The notes under the pieces are model-generated. The model searched no databases, was not told the DNA's origin, and was given only the letters and a program-made list of their open reading frames with translations. From Opitutales bacterium UBA5694 (GTDB lineage: Bacteria > Verrucomicrobiota > Verrucomicrobiia > Opitutales > Opitutaceae), in NCBI GenBank assembly GCA_002420185.1, contig DIHO01000011.1, positions 1 through 64,000 on the forward strand: 64,000 nt of DNA. The letters run 5' to 3'. Below are positions 19,183-27,874 of the stretch, in pieces; within the stretch, counting starts at the first letter, position 1, and the number at the start of each line of letters is the position of its first letter. The position numbers and the translations under genes are program-made.

Positions 19183-20295
19183 ATGCAATTGTTTGCTTTC
19201 ATTGTCTTACTTTCACTGATCCCAAGCCTCTTTGCCGCTAGTGTTGATGTTTACTTTGGAACATCTGGTAAAGCTACTAAAGGAATCTATCACTCGAGCT
19301 TCAACAAAGACAGTGGCAAGCTGTCACCGCCAAAACTGGCGGCGGGAATTGGGTCACCTGGCTTCCTCGCTCTTCACCCCAAGAGGTCCCACCTTTACGC
19401 AGTTGCCACCAGTGACCAAGGTCCCTGCGTAGCGGCTTACAAGATTGAGAAAAATGGTAGCCTGACACTTTTGAATACGGAAGTCATTGGTGACGGAGGA
19501 GGTGCTCACATATCCGTTCATCCTTCCGGAAATTTTCTCCTCACAGCTCAGTATGGTGGAGGTTCGATTGCGCTCTTTCCCGTGGACAAGGACGGCAGGC
19601 TCCAGCCCCGAGGCCAACTGATTGAGCACGTGGGGGGCTCTAGGGTCGTTGCGTCACGCCAGAATGCGCCTCACCCACACTGGACTGGCTACTCGCCTGA
19701 CGGGAAATTCGCTTTCGTACCAGACCTGGGTCTTGACAAGATCGTTATCTATAAAGTGAACGCTAGTCGGCCATCCATCACGGCTCACGGGTCTGCGGAA
19801 AGCTTAGCTGGCGGAGGTCCGCGTCATATGCGATTCTCGGTCGACGGGAAATTCATCTATCTCCTTAACGAGCTTTCCCTCTCAGTCACCACTTTCCAAT
19901 ACGATGCGAAAAAAGGAACAACCAAACGTCTAACGACAACGCCGGCTCTGAGTGAGAGCACCAAGTCCGAGGAGGAGTTCAATTCGAGCTCTGAAATCCT
20001 GGTACATCCGAATGGTAATTTCGTGTATTCAGCCAACCGCGGCGATGACACTGTGACAGTGTACCAAGCTAATCGCAGCACGGGAAGGCTGACGGTTACC
20101 GAGGTCGAACCGGTGCGCGGCGCTTTTCCGCGAAACATCAATCTTGAGCCGGGCGGGAAGTGGCTCCTGGCGGCCGGGCAACACTCGAACACCGTGGCCG
20201 TTTTTGCTATCGATCAGTCAACTGGAAAAATCACCTACCAACTGGATTCAGTTGTAAATGTCCCTAGTCCAATCTGCATACTCTTTAACGAGTAG
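19183..20295 (+). CDS. Secreted lactonase-family beta-propeller (6-phosphogluconolactonase-like)
   Basis: A 370-residue seven-bladed propeller of the YbhE/Pgl type (COG2706). It starts with a signal peptide (QLFAFIVLLSLIPSLFA). Repeated blade motifs are visible: HPKRSHLYAV, GGGAHISVHPSGNFLLTAQY, GYSPDGKFAFVPDLGLD, GGGPRHMRFSVDGKFIYLLNE and HPNGNFVYSANRGDD. The family opens sugar lactones; in this phylum exported members are common and their substrates unproven. Export rules out a role in the cytoplasmic pentose phosphate pathway. Confidence 0.9.
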   Translation: MQLFAFIVLLSLIPSLFAASVDVYFGTSGKATKGIYHSSFNKDSGKLSPPKLAAGIGSPGFLALHPKRSHLYAVATSDQGPCVAAYKIEKNGSLTLLNTEVIGDGGGAHISVHPSGNFLLTAQYGGGSIALFPVDKDGRLQPRGQLIEHVGGSRVVASRQNAPHPHWTGYSPDGKFAFVPDLGLDKIVIYKVNASRPSITAHGSAESLAGGGPRHMRFSVDGKFIYLLNELSLSVTTFQYDAKKGTTKRLTTTPALSESTKSEEEFNSSSEILVHPNGNFVYSANRGDDTVTVYQANRSTGRLTVTEVEPVRGAFPRNINLEPGGKWLLAAGQHSNTVAVFAIDQSTGKITYQLDSVVNVPSPICILFNE

Positions 20296-20321
20296 CTGCC
20301 GCATCTCAAGGAGTTTTCACA

Positions 20322-20564
20322 TCAATCCAGATCATACGATAGTTCGACCCTTCGTAGTAGTCTGGCCTGCTGAATATCTACCCAGAGCCATTGCGTAGCT
20401 CTGTCCAGCCCGGATAGAAGCGACTTCATCCCGAAAATCGCTGCGATTCCAATATGAACGAAGTAAGTAAGATAGAGATTGAGTCCATCACCATAGGACC
20501 GAATTTGGATCACCCCTCCGTAGGCCCGACTGAAATATCCTAATCTTTCTAAATAGTCTTCCAC
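20322..20564 (-). CDS. Small protein of unknown function (80 aa)
   Basis: An 80-residue frame with a GTG start that overlaps the end of the 59-residue frame upstream by 16 bp. It contains one moderately hydrophobic segment (LYLTYFVHIGIAAIFGM) and a charged tail. I recognise no family. It may be translationally coupled to the preceding small gene and M48 protease gene, or the two frames may be pieces of one frameshifted membrane protein. No ribosome-binding site is evident. Confidence 0.35.
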   Translation of the reverse strand: MEDYLERLGYFSRAYGGVIQIRSYGDGLNLYLTYFVHIGIAAIFGMKSLLSGLDRATQWLWVDIQQARLLRRVELSYDLD

Positions 20565-20728
20565 TGATTAAGCCAGTCGCGAGCTAACCCCTTCCCCGAA
20601 CACGACTTCGTGGCCCACTTCGCCAAAACGGTAAACCTCACCAGAAATACAGCAGCGACCCCAAGTGCCCCGACTACGACTAACATCAGCCGGCCTTTGC
20701 TCGATGTTACCCTGGTCCGCCTTGACAA
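20549..20728 (-). CDS. Small single-span membrane protein (59 aa)
   Basis: A TTG start at 20726-20728 is preceded by a good ribosome-binding site (GGGAGG, about 8 bp away). The product has a basic N-terminus, one membrane helix (MLVVVGALGVAAVFLVRFTV) and a short polar tail. It begins 26 bp after the M48 protease stop, on the same strand, and overlaps the next small frame. No family is recognised. The ribosome-binding site and operon position are the reasons to believe it. Confidence 0.4.
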   Translation of the reverse strand: MSRRTRVTSSKGRLMLVVVGALGVAAVFLVRFTVLAKWATKSCSGKGLARDWLNQWKTI

Positions 20729-20753
20729 ATTAGTCCTCCCTCTCGTCGCCAGA

Positions 20754-22013
20754 CTATCCTTTCTTCATGGCTCGCTCTCGCTCAAGTAAGCTCGGATGGG
20801 AATAGTGGAACCCGCTGTAAAGCGGGTGAGGATTCAAATTAGAAAGATTCTTCTCACTCAACCTTCTCAATGCACCACTGAGCGGTTTCCAGTCGCCGAC
20901 TGCATTACGAGCGAATGCATCGGCCTCGTATTCGTGCTTGCGCGACATACCATGAAACAACGGGCTAATCCAAAACGTTACCAGTCCGCCCAGAAGGCTG
21001 AAAAGAAGCATGGCGATGCCTAAATTGCCACTCGACCCCATTTCCAGAGGACCAAATCCAAACCCTTCAAAGAAGGCCGAACTGTGCAAAAGAAAATTAA
21101 TGATCCAAAAGGCGGCTAGCATCATCAACGCGGAAAGACCAATCATCTTCGGGATGTGACCTTTCTTATAGTGTCCAATTTCGTGAGCTAGAACCGCCTC
21201 TAGTTCTTCCTCGCTCAGCTGCTCAATCAAGGTATCGTAGAGCACAATACGGCGAAATTTCCCAAAACCGGTAAAGTAAGCATTGGAGTGCCCCGAGCGC
21301 TTGCTGCCATCGATGACCTGTATGGTCTTGGCCTTAAATCCAGCCCGGTCCGAAAGCTCCATGAGCCGGTCTTTCAATGGTCCCTCCTCCAGCGGCGAGA
21401 GCTTATTGAACAAAGGCATGATCAGCATGGGGTAAAGAACCATCATCAGCAATTGAAATACAATCATAATGACAAAGGCGTAAATCCACCACGCACTACC
21501 AATCCATCCTACCAGGCTAATCAAAAGCCACAACAACGGAAACCCAATCAAAAACCCAATTACTGATCCCTTCGTTTTGTCCGTTACCCAGAGCTTTACG
21601 GAGCTTCGATTGAAGCCAAATTTCTCTTCAATCTTAAATTGACTCCAGTATTCGAAGGGAATTCCGGGAATACTTATTATTGTTGTCACCACGATGAGGA
21701 ACAATGCGGAGTACATGTTGGAGTCTCCAAACTGCTCACTCCACCAGCCAAAGAGGACAGGCAACAAACCACTTAAAACAATGAGTGCCAAAACCGCCGC
21801 GTCGAATACCAAAACGATCGAGCCAAATCGGCTCTTGGCCAAAGTGTATTCGTTTGACTTGGCGTAAGTCTCCGCATCCATCACGTCGCCTAGTCCATCA
21901 GGCGCTTGATCGGAAAATCTCAATACATGAATCCGATTGACGGCCTCCAAGACTAGTTCGGCCCCCATTTTGAGAATAAGGGCGGTAACAAAAGCGATTT
22001 CCAGTTTCGTCAT
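20754..22013 (-). CDS. M48 family metalloprotease (Ste24/CAAX-protease-like)
   Basis: A membrane-embedded zinc protease of 419 residues with about seven helices. The zinc motif HEIGH is at 277-281 and the third ligand region is SRKHEYEADAFARN. The N-terminal part (FSDQAPDGLGDVMDAETYAKSNEY) matches bacterial Ste24 homologues closely. The frame is open to 22151, but the ATG at 22013 gives the normal family length and start, while the longer version would nearly abut the divergent xseB. Bacterial members act in membrane protein quality control. Two small frames may follow it in an operon. Confidence 0.92.
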   Translation of the reverse strand: MTKLEIAFVTALILKMGAELVLEAVNRIHVLRFSDQAPDGLGDVMDAETYAKSNEYTLAKSRFGSIVLVFDAAVLALIVLSGLLPVLFGWWSEQFGDSNMYSALFLIVVTTIISIPGIPFEYWSQFKIEEKFGFNRSSVKLWVTDKTKGSVIGFLIGFPLLWLLISLVGWIGSAWWIYAFVIMIVFQLLMMVLYPMLIMPLFNKLSPLEEGPLKDRLMELSDRAGFKAKTIQVIDGSKRSGHSNAYFTGFGKFRRIVLYDTLIEQLSEEELEAVLAHEIGHYKKGHIPKMIGLSALMMLAAFWIINFLLHSSAFFEGFGFGPLEMGSSGNLGIAMLLFSLLGGLVTFWISPLFHGMSRKHEYEADAFARNAVGDWKPLSGALRRLSEKNLSNLNPHPLYSGFHYSHPSLLERERAMKKG

Positions 22014-22162
22014 CGGCGATAATCTGATGCTAAGCAGCGGTGTCTGTCCAGCTTTGATCAAGCTTTCCATCCTTTCAAGCGGACGCCCGTTTCGAGGGCC
22101 TTTCTTGAATTGAGCAAAACATGATCTTGTCATAAGATCTCCTACTTCCATACTTCTACCCT

Positions 22163-22408
22163 GTGACGAAAAAGGCTAAAAACAAGGAGTTCTCATTTGA
22201 AGAGGGATTAGAAAAGCTCGAGGCGATCGTTGAAGAAATGGAAAGCGGCGAATTGAACTTGGATGACCTCATTAAGCGGTATGAAGCGGGTTCGAAGTTG
22301 CTCGTCCATTGCGACGAAAAGTTAAGCGAGGCTGAGGCGAAAATCGAGATCCTGAGCAATCAGGATGCCGGAAATCCGGAGTTCGAAAATTTTGATCCAG
22401 ACGAGTAG
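22163..22408 (+). CDS. xseB: Exodeoxyribonuclease VII small subunit
   Basis: An 81-residue helical protein with the XseB core FEEGLEKLEAIVEEMESGEL, then NLDDLIKRYEAGSKL. It complexes with XseA to degrade single-stranded DNA in both directions. The start is GTG. XseA is not in the window. It lies 72 bp upstream of dxs, the classical xseB-dxs neighbourhood of isoprenoid gene clusters, although ispA is missing here. Confidence 0.95.
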   Translation: MTKKAKNKEFSFEEGLEKLEAIVEEMESGELNLDDLIKRYEAGSKLLVHCDEKLSEAEAKIEILSNQDAGNPEFENFDPDE

Positions 22409-22480
22409 ACAAAATTTAGCCCAATAGGTTGGACAAGAACCAATGATTCCCTTCTCTTCCCGATTCTATTTTCCACTCTT

Positions 22481-24418
22481 TTGAATTCGAGCCAACAGTC
22501 CGGAGTGCACCGTAACGACCCATTTACTTTGCTCAAAGCCATCAAGAAGCCTGCCGACATCCGATCATTAAGCTCGGCTGAACTAACGGATCTTGCCGCT
22601 GAAATTCGAGCTAAGCTGATTGATGTCACTTCGACCAATGGCGGTCACTTAGGACCGAACTTGGGGGTGGTCGAGCTGACTATCGCCATGCATCTCGTTT
22701 TTGACACCCCAAAGGATCAATTTGTGTTCGACACCTCACACCAAGGATACGTCCACAAGCTCCTAACAGGAAGAAACGGCGAAGAGTTCGACAAGATTCG
22801 CAAAAACAGTGGCATAAGCGGATTCCTCGCTAGGTCTGAAAGTCCACACGACTCATTCGGAGCCGGACATGCCGGAACAGCCCTTTCTGCCGCACTGGGC
22901 ATGGCTGCCGCCCGAGACCAGTTGGGCTCCGATGAGCATGTCGTGGCACTATGTGGCGATGCAGCATTCACTTGCGGCATAACGATGGAGGCCCTCAACA
23001 ATGTAGCCTCAACTACCAAACGTCTTATCATTATTCTTAATGACAACGAGTGGTCGATTGCCAAAAACGTTGGAGCTATCTCGAAATACCTCAACGAACT
23101 GATCACTAATCCAATATACAACCGCCTTCATCACGATCTCGGCACATTTTTACAAAAGGTGCCCGGTGGAGAGCAGTTACTCAAGATAGGGAAAAATGCA
23201 GAGAAAGGCTGGAAAAGCATCGTGTTGCCCTCTTCCATTTTTGAGACTTACGGTGTCCGCTACTTCGGACCTATCGACGGGCATGACCTTCCCCTACTGA
23301 CTCGTAATCTTGAATTTGCCAGAGCGGCAAATGAGCCCGTGATTCTTCATGTAGTCACCAAGAAGGGAAAAGGCTATCGCCCTGCGATCGAAAAACCAGA
23401 GAGCTTCCACGGGACAAGCCCCTTTGAGATTCATTCAGGCAAATCAAAGTCATCTCAATCAGTCGTCCCTAAAAACTACCAGGACGTCTTTGGCCATGCC
23501 CTCGTGCGCTTCGCCAAAAAGGACAAGTCCATTGTCGGAATCACCGGTGCCATGCCTTCCGGTACCGGCTTGATCCATCTTTCCAATGAGCTTCCCGGCC
23601 AGTTTTACGATGTTGGTATTGCTGAGGAGCACGCGGTGCTTTTTGCAGCGGGGCTCGCTACGAAGGGTATCAAGCCAGTAGTCGCGATCTACTCGACATT
23701 CCTCCAGCGAGCGTTCGACCAGGTCATTCACGATGTTTGCCTGCAAAATCTACCGGTAGTCTTTTGCATGGACCGTGCAGGACTTTCCCCTAACGACGGC
23801 CCAACCCATCACGGTCTTTTTGATGTATCGTATGTACGCTGTGTTCCCAATACCGTCGCTATGCAGCCAAAAGATGAGGATGAGCTGGTAGATATGATTC
23901 ACACGGCCATCCAACTGAAGCGACCTGTTTTTGTAAGGTATCCTCGCGGTGCTGGAACCGGAGTTAAAATTAAGTCTAAACCAAAAGCTTTGGGTGTGGG
24001 ACAAGCCGAAGTCTTGCGGGAAGGAGGCGAACTGGTTCTCTGGGCCCTTGGTCCCATGGTTCGGGACGCTTTGGAAATCAGCGATCGTCTCATGCTGGAG
24101 GATGGAATTTCCGCAGGAGTTGTGAACGCTCGGTTCATCAAGCCGATAGATAATGAGCTGCTCCTTTCCCACGCAAAAGATTATCGTCTTATTGTTACCC
24201 TCGAAGACGGAGTCTTGTCGGGCGGTTTTGGCAGTGCCGTGCTGGAAACATTATCAGAGTGCGAAATGTCAACTCCTGTTCATCGAATCGGATGGCCGGA
24301 CGAGTTCGTAGACCACGGGTCCGATATTGCGAGCTTGAGAGCAATCGGGGGACTCTCATTTGACAATATGATATCCGGCATTCGCAAAAAACTCGAGACG
24401 CCGTCTGTTGCCGTCTAA
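22481..24418 (+). CDS. dxs: 1-deoxy-D-xylulose-5-phosphate synthase
   Basis: A 645-residue thiamine-diphosphate enzyme joining pyruvate and glyceraldehyde 3-phosphate, the first step of the MEP isoprenoid pathway. Order is normal: N-terminal TPP domain with GGHLGPNLGVVELTIAMH and DTSHQGYVHKLLTGR, then the pyrimidine-binding domain (FYDVGIAEEHAVLFAAGLA, DRAGLSPNDGPTHHGLFD) and transketolase C domain. Two motifs differ from E. coli: DTSHQ instead of DVGHQ, and CGDAAFTCGITMEALNN where GDG is usual. The start is TTG at 22481, with GTG at 22505 as alternative; neither has a clear ribosome-binding site. Confidence 0.92.
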   Translation: MNSSQQSGVHRNDPFTLLKAIKKPADIRSLSSAELTDLAAEIRAKLIDVTSTNGGHLGPNLGVVELTIAMHLVFDTPKDQFVFDTSHQGYVHKLLTGRNGEEFDKIRKNSGISGFLARSESPHDSFGAGHAGTALSAALGMAAARDQLGSDEHVVALCGDAAFTCGITMEALNNVASTTKRLIIILNDNEWSIAKNVGAISKYLNELITNPIYNRLHHDLGTFLQKVPGGEQLLKIGKNAEKGWKSIVLPSSIFETYGVRYFGPIDGHDLPLLTRNLEFARAANEPVILHVVTKKGKGYRPAIEKPESFHGTSPFEIHSGKSKSSQSVVPKNYQDVFGHALVRFAKKDKSIVGITGAMPSGTGLIHLSNELPGQFYDVGIAEEHAVLFAAGLATKGIKPVVAIYSTFLQRAFDQVIHDVCLQNLPVVFCMDRAGLSPNDGPTHHGLFDVSYVRCVPNTVAMQPKDEDELVDMIHTAIQLKRPVFVRYPRGAGTGVKIKSKPKALGVGQAEVLREGGELVLWALGPMVRDALEISDRLMLEDGISAGVVNARFIKPIDNELLLSHAKDYRLIVTLEDGVLSGGFGSAVLETLSECEMSTPVHRIGWPDEFVDHGSDIASLRAIGGLSFDNMISGIRKKLETPSVAV

Positions 24419-24753
24419 GCCAGACTTTCCGCCTCCAGTTGAGCAACCGTTAAAGGCTCGGGTTATCGGCTGGCTATCTGTTCTACTGAACTGCTGTTTA
24501 CTGTTTTTACATCTGCACTGTGCTTACACTGCCCGAGGAATATTCGTCCCCATCTTAATTTTTGTGTTTTCCAGCCACTGCTCATGCTTAAAATTGACAA
24601 AGAAGGGGGCGGGGGTCGATGCTCCAGCCGCATCGCAATTTATATGGATCAACTTCTTCTAAAAAATTGCCACTATCAAAACTTGATAGGTTGTTTGGAG
24701 AGAAAAGGAATGAAAACCCATCAAGTATTGAAAGTTTATAAGAGACTGAACCG
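24419..24753. other. AT-rich intergenic region after dxs
   Basis: 335 bp. A TTG-started plus-strand frame overlapping the dxs end (24408-24662, beginning PSKPDFPPPVEQPLKARV with a hydrophobic middle) could be a truncated membrane protein, but I cannot support it. A perfect 7-3-7 palindrome is listed separately. Composition shifts to AT-rich near 24.5 kb. Confidence 0.35.
24673..24689. promoter_or_regulatory. 17-bp perfect inverted repeat upstream of the AT-rich sulfatase gene
   Basis: CTATCAA (24673-24679), loop AAC, TTGATAG (24683-24689), 64 bp before the sulfatase GTG start. It may be an operator or a weak transcript hairpin; no T-run follows, so it is not a terminator. Function is unknown. 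Confidence 0.35.
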
Positions 24754-26118
24754 GTGAATATAATACCAAATTCTAATCATATTTTATTTTTATTTTTACT
24801 GTCATTTTCATCTAACTGTCTGAGGTCATATGAGAACACTAATGTCATTCTTATTATGGCAGATGATATGGGACAAGAATGCCTGGGTACCTACGGTTCG
24901 AAAGTTTATAAAACTCCCAATTTAGATCGCCTGGCAGAGGATGGTGTAAAGTTTAATAATTGTTTTGCGACACCGCTTTGTTCCCCCTCAAGGGTCTCTA
25001 TAATGACTGGAAAATACAACTACCGAAACTATGAGGTATTTTTACATATAGACCCTGATGAGATTACGTTTGGCAATCTATTTAAAGATGCGGGATACAG
25101 CACAGCTATCGCTGGAAAATGGCAACTTGGGGGCGATGGGGAAACCATAAAAAGCCTTGGTTTTGATGAATACTGTGTGAATAATATAGGTAAACCGAAG
25201 GAGCTAATCAGGGAAGCGAACGGACGCTATGCGTTTCCACTCATGTATCAAAATGGACGTTTTCTGGATGATGACGAGGTTCGTAATAAGTATGGGCCAG
25301 ACATAATCTTAGATTTTGTCTGTGACTTCATTGATAAGAAAAAGAACAAACCTTTCTTTATTTATTACCCGATGATTCTAGTGCACTCACCCTTTGTGCC
25401 TACCCCAAACAGAAAAGATTGGTTACAGACAGAAGAAAAAGACCCTAAATATTTTTCTGATATGGTAGAATATACCGACCAAATAGTAGGTAGGCTTTTA
25501 AACCATCTCGGAGAAAGAGATTTGCTGGCAAATACGCTAATAATCTTTACCGCCGACAATGGAACACACCGAAGTATCACAACCAGCATGAACTCCGGGG
25601 AAAAAATTACAGGAGAAAAAGGCATGTTAACGGATGCTGGTTTAAGAGTTCCTCTAATCGCTTCTTATCAGGGGAAGAGCCCGAGTAGAGAATTAGATGA
25701 TTTGATAGATTTTTCAGATATTCTTCCGACCATTCTGCAAGCCGCAAATATTAAGTCTTCAGAAGGGTTTGTAATGGACGGTCGTAGTTTTTATCCCCAA
25801 ATTATTGGTAGAAAAGGAAGGCCAAGAAAGTGGGCTTTCTGTCATTACGATCCGGAAACCTGGTTTTCAGATTTTAATGATCATGCAGGCCGTGTCTTAA
25901 TGATGGATGGTTATCGAATGTACCACGATGGCAGACTCTTTAGTATGGATGATCGATTAAATGAAAACCAATTGCCACAATCGAGCGATGATCAACAACG
26001 AGCTGCCATTCGTAATGAGATGGAAGCTGTTATTGCAACCTTTCCTGATTATGATTTCGACAAGAAAATAGAAGAGATGAAGGAAATCAGAAAAAAAATA
26101 AAAGCTAATCAGCCCTAG
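24754..26118 (+). CDS. Secreted sulfatase (AT-rich gene)
   Basis: A 454-residue sulfatase with an N-terminal signal (ILFLFLLSFSSN). The formylglycine motif is CSPSR with Cys76; metal ligands Asp37 and Asp38 are in LIMADDMGQE, and TADNGTHRSITTS gives the distal site. Unlike the other two sulfatases here it is exported. Its codon use is strongly AT-rich compared with dxs and fumC on either side, which suggests recent acquisition. The start is GTG. A probable terminator follows at 26134-26175. Substrate is unknown. Confidence 0.93.
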   Translation: MNIIPNSNHILFLFLLSFSSNCLRSYENTNVILIMADDMGQECLGTYGSKVYKTPNLDRLAEDGVKFNNCFATPLCSPSRVSIMTGKYNYRNYEVFLHIDPDEITFGNLFKDAGYSTAIAGKWQLGGDGETIKSLGFDEYCVNNIGKPKELIREANGRYAFPLMYQNGRFLDDDEVRNKYGPDIILDFVCDFIDKKKNKPFFIYYPMILVHSPFVPTPNRKDWLQTEEKDPKYFSDMVEYTDQIVGRLLNHLGERDLLANTLIIFTADNGTHRSITTSMNSGEKITGEKGMLTDAGLRVPLIASYQGKSPSRELDDLIDFSDILPTILQAANIKSSEGFVMDGRSFYPQIIGRKGRPRKWAFCHYDPETWFSDFNDHAGRVLMMDGYRMYHDGRLFSMDDRLNENQLPQSSDDQQRAAIRNEMEAVIATFPDYDFDKKIEEMKEIRKKIKANQP

Positions 26119-26133
26119 AACAACACCAAGTTT

Positions 26134-26175
26134 AAGCACGGCCTATTGAATGCGTTCATAACGACCGTGCTTTTC
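26134..26175 (+). terminator. Probable Rho-independent terminator of the sulfatase gene
   Basis: An 8-bp stem (AAGCACGG with CCGTGCTT), enclosing a second small hairpin (TGAA-TGCG-TTCA), is followed by TTC after the stem's own TT. It lies 16 bp past the sulfatase stop. The T-tract is short, so strength is uncertain. Confidence 0.5.
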
Positions 26176-26377
26176 ACGGAATAAGTAGCGAAGCTTCTTT
26201 GTGTGGAATCAGGATTCGACCAAATGGTTGATTTTTCTTTTAATTAGAATTCAAGAACCAAATTTTCAAATAGCTTTCAGTCAGCTTTGAATCTCAAACA
26301 GCACCATCTTCAGGACTAATTGATTCCAGTAAAATTTTTACTTTCTGCCAGTGATTCGGAATTAGTATAATAGCGGA

Positions 26378-27154
26378 ATGATTAAGTACATTACCTTTTC
26401 GATTTGTTCATGCTTCTTTAATCTAACTTGTTTTGCGCAAATATGCGCCCACCGGGGAGATGTTGAAGTAGCTCCCGAAAACACCATCCCTGCTTTCCTG
26501 TCTGCAGTCAGAAAAGGAGCGCAACAAATTGAATTCGATGTTGCCCTCACAAAAGATGGAAAACTCGTCGTCATGCACGACTCTACTGTCGACCGAACCA
26601 CTAGTGGGAAAGGTAGAGTGTCTGACCTTACCTTTGACGAAATCCGCTTGCTCGATGCAGGCTCTTGGTTCGATCCAAAATTCAAAGGCACCCAAGTACC
26701 CACTCTGCACGAGGCCTTAAATTCCATACCTAAATCTATTTACTGTAATGTTCACTTAAAAGGTGGGGATGAGCTTGCTCAAAAATCAGCAAAAGTTATC
26801 GCGGAAATGGGCCGCCTAGACACTGCATTTATAGCTTGCTCACTTCAGTCGATAACCGCAGCTCGTAAAGTCATCCCAAAAATTAAAACATGCAATATGA
26901 CCCGCCAAGCCGGAGACCGACTGGCATATATACGCGAAACTATTGTTAAAAAATGTGAGTTTATTCAACTTCACCAAAATGATGGATACAAAAATATAGA
27001 AGCCCAAGTCAGGCAGCTGCACGACGCTGGTGTCACGATTAATTGGTTCGGAGCAAACGACCCAGATCTCGTTAAAACCCTTCACAAAGCAGGTATAGAC
27101 TATATACTCACGGACAAATTAGATATGGGAATGAAAATTACTAAAAAGTTTTAA
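26378..27154 (+). CDS. Secreted glycerophosphodiester phosphodiesterase
   Basis: A 258-residue TIM-barrel enzyme that splits glycerophosphodiesters to glycerol 3-phosphate and an alcohol. An N-terminal signal (YITFSICSCFFNLTCFA) precedes the catalytic HRGD with His25 and Arg26, Glu34-Asn35 in APENT, Glu52 and Asp54 in IEFDVALTKDG, and His67-Asp68 in VMHDSTVDRTTSGKG, the general acid-base and metal set. The C-terminal half keeps the barrel (AGVTINWFGANDPD, GIDYILTDKLD). It shares the AT-rich composition of the sulfatase gene before it. A role in phosphate or glycerol scavenging is likely. Confidence 0.93.
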   Translation: MIKYITFSICSCFFNLTCFAQICAHRGDVEVAPENTIPAFLSAVRKGAQQIEFDVALTKDGKLVVMHDSTVDRTTSGKGRVSDLTFDEIRLLDAGSWFDPKFKGTQVPTLHEALNSIPKSIYCNVHLKGGDELAQKSAKVIAEMGRLDTAFIACSLQSITAARKVIPKIKTCNMTRQAGDRLAYIRETIVKKCEFIQLHQNDGYKNIEAQVRQLHDAGVTINWFGANDPDLVKTLHKAGIDYILTDKLDMGMKITKKF

Positions 27155-27874
27155 TTACTGCTTAATTTTTCTCACCGATATTCGTAGACTCAAACTCCTG
27201 AGCATCCTCACCCAATAAATATGCTCACAAACACATGCAGTCGATGCAACGTGGAAATAATTAATGAAGATAACCGATCAGGATTTCCTAAAAAGCGATG
27301 CTTACTTCAGGCATTCTTCATGAAAACCCTTCCTGAGGTTCTTGTTTGCACTTACTCTTTTTCCATCCCAATAAAGTCTAGATCCAATACTATAGCTTCT
27401 TGAAACTAAATGGAAACACCACATTAAAGTTGATTCGAAAAAGATGATGGTTCGTCCGGCCGCCGCAACTCCTATTTACGCTAGGCCTCCATCGATCTTG
27501 TTGGAATCCTTGTGCCATCTAAACTGCATCTATTCTGAAACGTCACAGAAAACCAAATACCGCTCTAAGGCATTCCAAGCACAGCGCTCATTTCACAATC
27601 GAATAGATTTGTGTATGACCGACTCACTGGAGTATGGTTATTTATCCATCTCAAAGCGATGATCTAGTGGAACAATTACTTTTTCAGGGTATCGCGTTGG
27701 AATAGCTCCAGTCCAATCCCTTTTAATCGCCGAATAACCTACTATTGTGTTCGTAACTAAACTAGGAAATTTGCATTTCTAAAAAATCCGTTATGGAGTA
27801 GCAATTTTCTTTCTTGGGGTTGAAAGATTTGCAGTCATCCGATAGGCTACAAATTAGCTTGGCTTGTACCATAA
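27155..27874. other. Long intergenic region before fumC
   Basis: 720 bp with several short frames on both strands, none with a recognisable motif. A minus-strand stretch near 27.5-27.4 kb (SNKIDGGLA, a stop, then IGVAAAGRTIIFFEST) looks protein-like but cannot be assigned. The fumC promoter should lie at the right end. Confidence 0.4.

Noticed and set aside
23750..24172. Minus-strand frame inside dxs
   Set aside because: It shadows the conserved transketolase domain and has no protein-family features.
27421..27660. Plus-strand frame MMVRPAAATPIYARPP... before fumC
   Set aside because: No ribosome-binding site, no family match, and ordinary composition for chance reading of this intergenic DNA.
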